64,000 bases of DNA from DASZQY01 sp036511595. GTDB lineage: Bacteria > Pseudomonadota > Alphaproteobacteria > Rhizobiales > Kaistiaceae. A model generated the notes under the pieces. It ran no database searches, was not told the DNA's origin, and saw only the letters and a list, made by a program, of their open reading frames with translations. The stretch spans positions 1 through 64,000 of the forward strand of contig DATCBY010000019.1 of NCBI GenBank assembly GCA_036511595.1, in the 5' to 3' direction. Of the stretch, positions 61,213 to 64,000 are shown in pieces (position 1 is the first letter of the stretch; every line of letters starts with the position of its first letter). A program made the position numbers and the translations under genes.

Positions 61213-63096
61213 TTAGCCCGTATACCCGATCGCCGCGGCGCGGTCGCGGTCGAACCACCACGTCGTCTCCGGCGAGAAAGCGTAGTCCGGCTTGATTGGC
61301 GCGTGGCCGAAGATGTTCCAGTAGGCGGTGCGGTGGTTGGCGAGATACCACGCCGGCGTCCAGTAGTGTCGCGCCCGCACCACCCGGTCGATGACGCGCG
61401 TGATGGCGATGAGATCGTCGCGCGTGGTGACGGCAGGCAACTTCGCCAGCACTGCGTCAATCGCTGGTTCCTTGATGCCGGCGTAGTTGCGACTGCCGTC
61501 CTGGTCGGCGGCGTGTGACGAGTAGAACTGCTGCAGCCCGTCGATCGGCGTCGCCGGCAGGTTGAATGCCGCCATGATGATGTCGAAGTCGAAGCCGTTC
61601 TGCCGTGCCTGGTATTGCGCCGGGTCCGTCTCGCGCACGGTGGCGCTGATGCCGAGCGCCTTGAGGTTGGCGACATAGGGCGTCAGCACGCGCTCGAACG
61701 CCTGCGCGTCGATCAGGAATTCGACCTCGAACGGCGCCGCCTCGTCGTCGACGAGGTCGGTGCCGATCTGCTTCCAGCCGGCGGCGGTAAGCAGGTCGAA
61801 AGCCTGCTTGAGCAGCTTGCGGTCGCGCCCGGTGCCGTCGCTCTTCGGCGGCACGAACGGCGTGGCGAAGACTTCCGGCGGTAGCGTCGCGCGGAACGGT
61901 TCGAGCAGCGCCAGTTCCGTCGGCCCCGGCGCAGCACTCGCGGCAAAATCGGAATTGCCGAACAGCGAGGCAAGTCGTGCGTACGAGCCAAAGAAGAGAT
62001 TGGGGTTCGACCACTCGAAATCGAAGCACAGCCCAAGCGCCAGCCGCGTGCGCGGGTCGGCGAGCTTCTTCCGCCGCGCGTTCATGTAGAAGCCCTGGAT
62101 CGTCGGGTAGCGCTCGCTGGCGAACTCGGTCGTCTTCTTCACCTTGCCGCTGGTCAGCGCCGGGAAGTCGTAGCCCTGCGCCCAGGTGATCGAGGTGAAC
62201 TCCTCGCGGAAGGTGATGTCGCCTTTCTTGAAGGCCTCGAACGCCGCCTGCCGCTCGCTGAAGAAGTCGATGCGGATGATGTCGAAGTTGTTGAAGCCGA
62301 CGTTGACCGGCAGGTCCTTGCCCCAGTAGTCGGCGACGCGCTCGTATTCGATGAAGCGCCCGGGGCCGAGGTTGCCGGCCTTGTACGGTCCGGAGCCCAG
62401 TGGCGCATCGAGCGACGAAGAGTCGAACGGCTGCGCCGTGTAGTACGCTTTGGAGAAGATCGGACAGTCGCCCGCTACGGAGAGGATCGTCTGCCGCGTT
62501 TTGTCGGCCGACAAATTCACCGAGAGAGTGTGCGCGTCGGTGGCGACCGCGCTTGCCATCGCCGTAAGCGGCTCGGCAATTTCCGGATGGCCCTTCTCCT
62601 TCAGCAGCATCAGCGAGAACGCGGCATCGTTTGCCGTTAGCGCCGTGCCGTCGTGGAAGCGCGCCTCGGGCCGCAGGTGAAAGGTGTAGGTCGAAAGATC
62701 GTCCGACACGTCGACCGTCCCGGCCACCAGCCCGTACACGGCGTCCGGCTCGTCGGCGGCCCGCGTCATCAGCGTATCGAACAGGAATTCGATGCGCGGC
62801 GGCGCTGCGCCCTTCAGCACGTAGCCGTTCAGCGTATTGAAGGTCTCGGTCGATTCGTTGCGGCCGGTATTGGGCGGCTGGAAATTCATCCGCCCGCCCT
62901 TCGACGCCCCGGCGTTGGCGTAGTCGAATTGCTTGAAGTCCGGCGGATATTTGAGATCGCCGAAGATCGACAGGCCGTGCAGCCCGCTCTTGCCCGCCGC
63001 CCGCGCGAATGGCGCCAGCGTCGATTGCAGCGCCACCGCTCCGGCAAGCTGGAGCGCGCCGCGCCGCGTCAGCCCGGGCAGGCGGCCAGTGGTCAT
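61213..63096 (-). CDS. yejA: YejA-type peptide-binding protein 1
   Basis: This is a 627-residue extracellular solute-binding protein of family 5. The N-terminus carries a twin-arginine-like signal (TRRGALQLAGAVALQSTLAPFARA). The mature part has the YejA hallmarks HGLSIFGDLKYPPDFKQFDY and FNTLNGYVLKG, and a late YTGKLPAV-like region with LPAVTTRDDLIAITRVIDRVVRARHYW. ATG 63096 overlaps the stop of the second binding-protein gene (ATGA). It probably delivers oligo- or muropeptides to YejB/E. Confidence 0.94.
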   Translation of the reverse strand: MTTGRLPGLTRRGALQLAGAVALQSTLAPFARAAGKSGLHGLSIFGDLKYPPDFKQFDYANAGASKGGRMNFQPPNTGRNESTETFNTLNGYVLKGAAPPRIEFLFDTLMTRAADEPDAVYGLVAGTVDVSDDLSTYTFHLRPEARFHDGTALTANDAAFSLMLLKEKGHPEIAEPLTAMASAVATDAHTLSVNLSADKTRQTILSVAGDCPIFSKAYYTAQPFDSSSLDAPLGSGPYKAGNLGPGRFIEYERVADYWGKDLPVNVGFNNFDIIRIDFFSERQAAFEAFKKGDITFREEFTSITWAQGYDFPALTSGKVKKTTEFASERYPTIQGFYMNARRKKLADPRTRLALGLCFDFEWSNPNLFFGSYARLASLFGNSDFAASAAPGPTELALLEPFRATLPPEVFATPFVPPKSDGTGRDRKLLKQAFDLLTAAGWKQIGTDLVDDEAAPFEVEFLIDAQAFERVLTPYVANLKALGISATVRETDPAQYQARQNGFDFDIIMAAFNLPATPIDGLQQFYSSHAADQDGSRNYAGIKEPAIDAVLAKLPAVTTRDDLIAITRVIDRVVRARHYWTPAWYLANHRTAYWNIFGHAPIKPDYAFSPETTWWFDRDRAAAIGYTG

Positions 63097-64000
63097 CCGC
63101 CGCTGTTGCCCGTCTTCGCCGCCTTGTCCGCGTCCCACCACCACACCGTCGGGAAACCTTCCGTGAATTTCGGATAGGGGTCCGGGTGGCCGAAGCGGTT
63201 CCAGTAGGCAATGCGGTCGGGCAGGATCGTGTAGGTCGGGATGACATACTGGTTGGCGAGCAGCACGCGGTCGAGCCCATGCACCGCCGCCACCTGGTCG
63301 TCGCGGCCGCTGTTGTAGATGACCCGGTCGATCAGCTTGTCGACCGCCGCGTCCTTGATGCCGGCGTAGTTCCGCGAGTTTTCGTGGTCGGCCGCCTGCG
63401 ATCCCCAGAAATCGAGCTGCTCGTTGCCCGGCGAGTTGGATTCGGCCCAGCCCGTGTAGATCATGTCGAAGTCGCGCGTGCGCACGCGCGCCTCGAACTG
63501 GCTGGAGTCGACAGTGCGGATGTTGAGGGTGATGCCGATCTTGGCGAGCGATTGCTGGTAGGGCGTCGCGACGCGCTCGATCACCGGTCCATTGAGCAGC
63601 AGTTCGACGGTGACCGGCTTGCCGTCCTTGCCCACCATCTTGTTGCCTTGCAGCGTGTAGCCCGCCTCCTTCATCAGCTCGATCGCCTTGCCGAGGTTGG
63701 CGCGCACCTTCTGCGAGTCGCCGTTGTCCGGGTTGGTGTAGGGCGTCGTGAAGACATCCGGCGGCACCGCGTCCCTGACTGAATTGAGGATGTCGAGTTC
63801 CGCTCCTTGCGGCAGTCCCGACGACGCCAGCGGCAACCCGAAGAAGAACGAATTGATGCGCTGGTAGGAGCCGTAGAAGATCGTCCGGTTGAGGCCCTCG
63901 AAGTCGAAGGCATAGTTGAACGCCTTGCGCACGCGCGCGTCCTGGAAGAGCGGCCGGCGAAGGTTCGGCACGAAGCCGACCATCAAGCCGGACACCTGCG
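63093..64000 (-). CDS. YejA-type peptide-binding protein 2, partial (cut by window edge)
   Basis: This is the C-terminal 301 or so residues of a second family 5 binding protein; the N-terminus lies outside the window. It aligns in layout with the first one: LFQDARVRKAFNYAFDFEGLNRTIFYGSY, NYAGIKDAAVDKLIDRVI and a terminal DRIAYWNRFGHPDPYPKF. It leads the operon and is coupled to the first binding-protein gene. Two binding proteins suggest two ligand classes for one transporter. Confidence 0.93.
   Translation of the reverse strand, partial: QVSGLMVGFVPNLRRPLFQDARVRKAFNYAFDFEGLNRTIFYGSYQRINSFFFGLPLASSGLPQGAELDILNSVRDAVPPDVFTTPYTNPDNGDSQKVRANLGKAIELMKEAGYTLQGNKMVGKDGKPVTVELLLNGPVIERVATPYQQSLAKIGITLNIRTVDSSQFEARVRTRDFDMIYTGWAESNSPGNEQLDFWGSQAADHENSRNYAGIKDAAVDKLIDRVIYNSGRDDQVAAVHGLDRVLLANQYVIPTYTILPDRIAYWNRFGHPDPYPKFTEGFPTVWWWDADKAAKTGNSGG

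Noticed and set aside
1..64000. CRISPR arrays, tRNA or rRNA genes, insertion sequences, prophage genes
   Set aside because: I looked for regular repeats, cloverleaf-like segments, transposase or integrase motifs and phage structural genes and saw none.

Overview
The window is a 64-kb, GC-rich chromosomal segment of an alphaproteobacterium, most likely a member of the Hyphomicrobiales (Rhizobiales). The placement rests on a complete PhyR-NepR-EcfG general stress response locus with an HWE-family histidine kinase, an STAS-MlaE/MlaF/MCE lipid transport operon, a Cpa/Tad pilus locus of the alphaproteobacterial type, a YejABEF-type peptide importer with two solute-binding proteins, and an electron-transfer flavoprotein:quinone oxidoreductase. 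I cannot name the genus from the sequence. I saw no rRNA, tRNA, CRISPR array, insertion sequence or prophage.

Layout. 1-4.5 kb: stress signalling (HWE kinase, phyR, nepR, ecfG), with an exact EcfG-type promoter in front of the kinase. 4.5-7.8 kb: MCE/Mla lipid ABC transporter. 8-13.3 kb: class III PPK2, a secreted protein of unknown function, ETF-QO and a HerA-like ATPase. 13.4-18.6 kb: a translationally coupled run of aldose 1-dehydrogenase, SGNH hydrolase, D-amino-acid dehydrogenase and 4-hydroxyproline epimerase, with a DapA-family lyase nearby on the other strand. Together these suggest sugar and hydroxyproline catabolism converging on alpha-ketoglutarate semialdehyde. 18.7-22.9 kb: an unknown lipoprotein, an orphan sugar-ABC ATPase, lspA and two RNA methyltransferases. 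23.1-25.0 kb: coxG-coxS-coxM without a catalytic coxL.

25.0-35.6 kb is a nucleoside module. A BMP-type ABC importer (binding protein, ATPase, two permeases, then glucokinase) lies opposite cytidine deaminase, thymidine phosphorylase, phosphopentomutase and uracil phosphoribosyltransferase. 35.8-40.9 kb: a XylB-like sugar dehydrogenase, a retropepsin-like protease, phosphoglucomutase/phosphomannomutase, aldose 1-epimerase and an orphan PhnD-like binding protein. 40.9-53.2 kb: the Tad pilus locus, with two TadE-like pseudopilins and a stand-alone secretin N-domain protein on the minus strand, flp-cpaABCDEF-tadBC on the plus strand and tadD on the minus strand, arranged around an AT-rich control region.

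53.3-64.0 kb is a peptide/cell-wall module. It holds an M17 aminopeptidase, a MarR regulator and an NlpC/P60 peptidase on the plus strand, then a hydroxyacid dehydrogenase and the Yej importer operon on the minus strand. The second binding protein runs off the right edge. Most of the window is standard alphaproteobacterial gene content. The points most worth checking are the leader frame and promoter of the kinase, the hybrid sugar/hydroxyproline operon, the cox cluster lacking coxL, the small exported protein inside the yej operon and the stand-alone secretin-domain protein.
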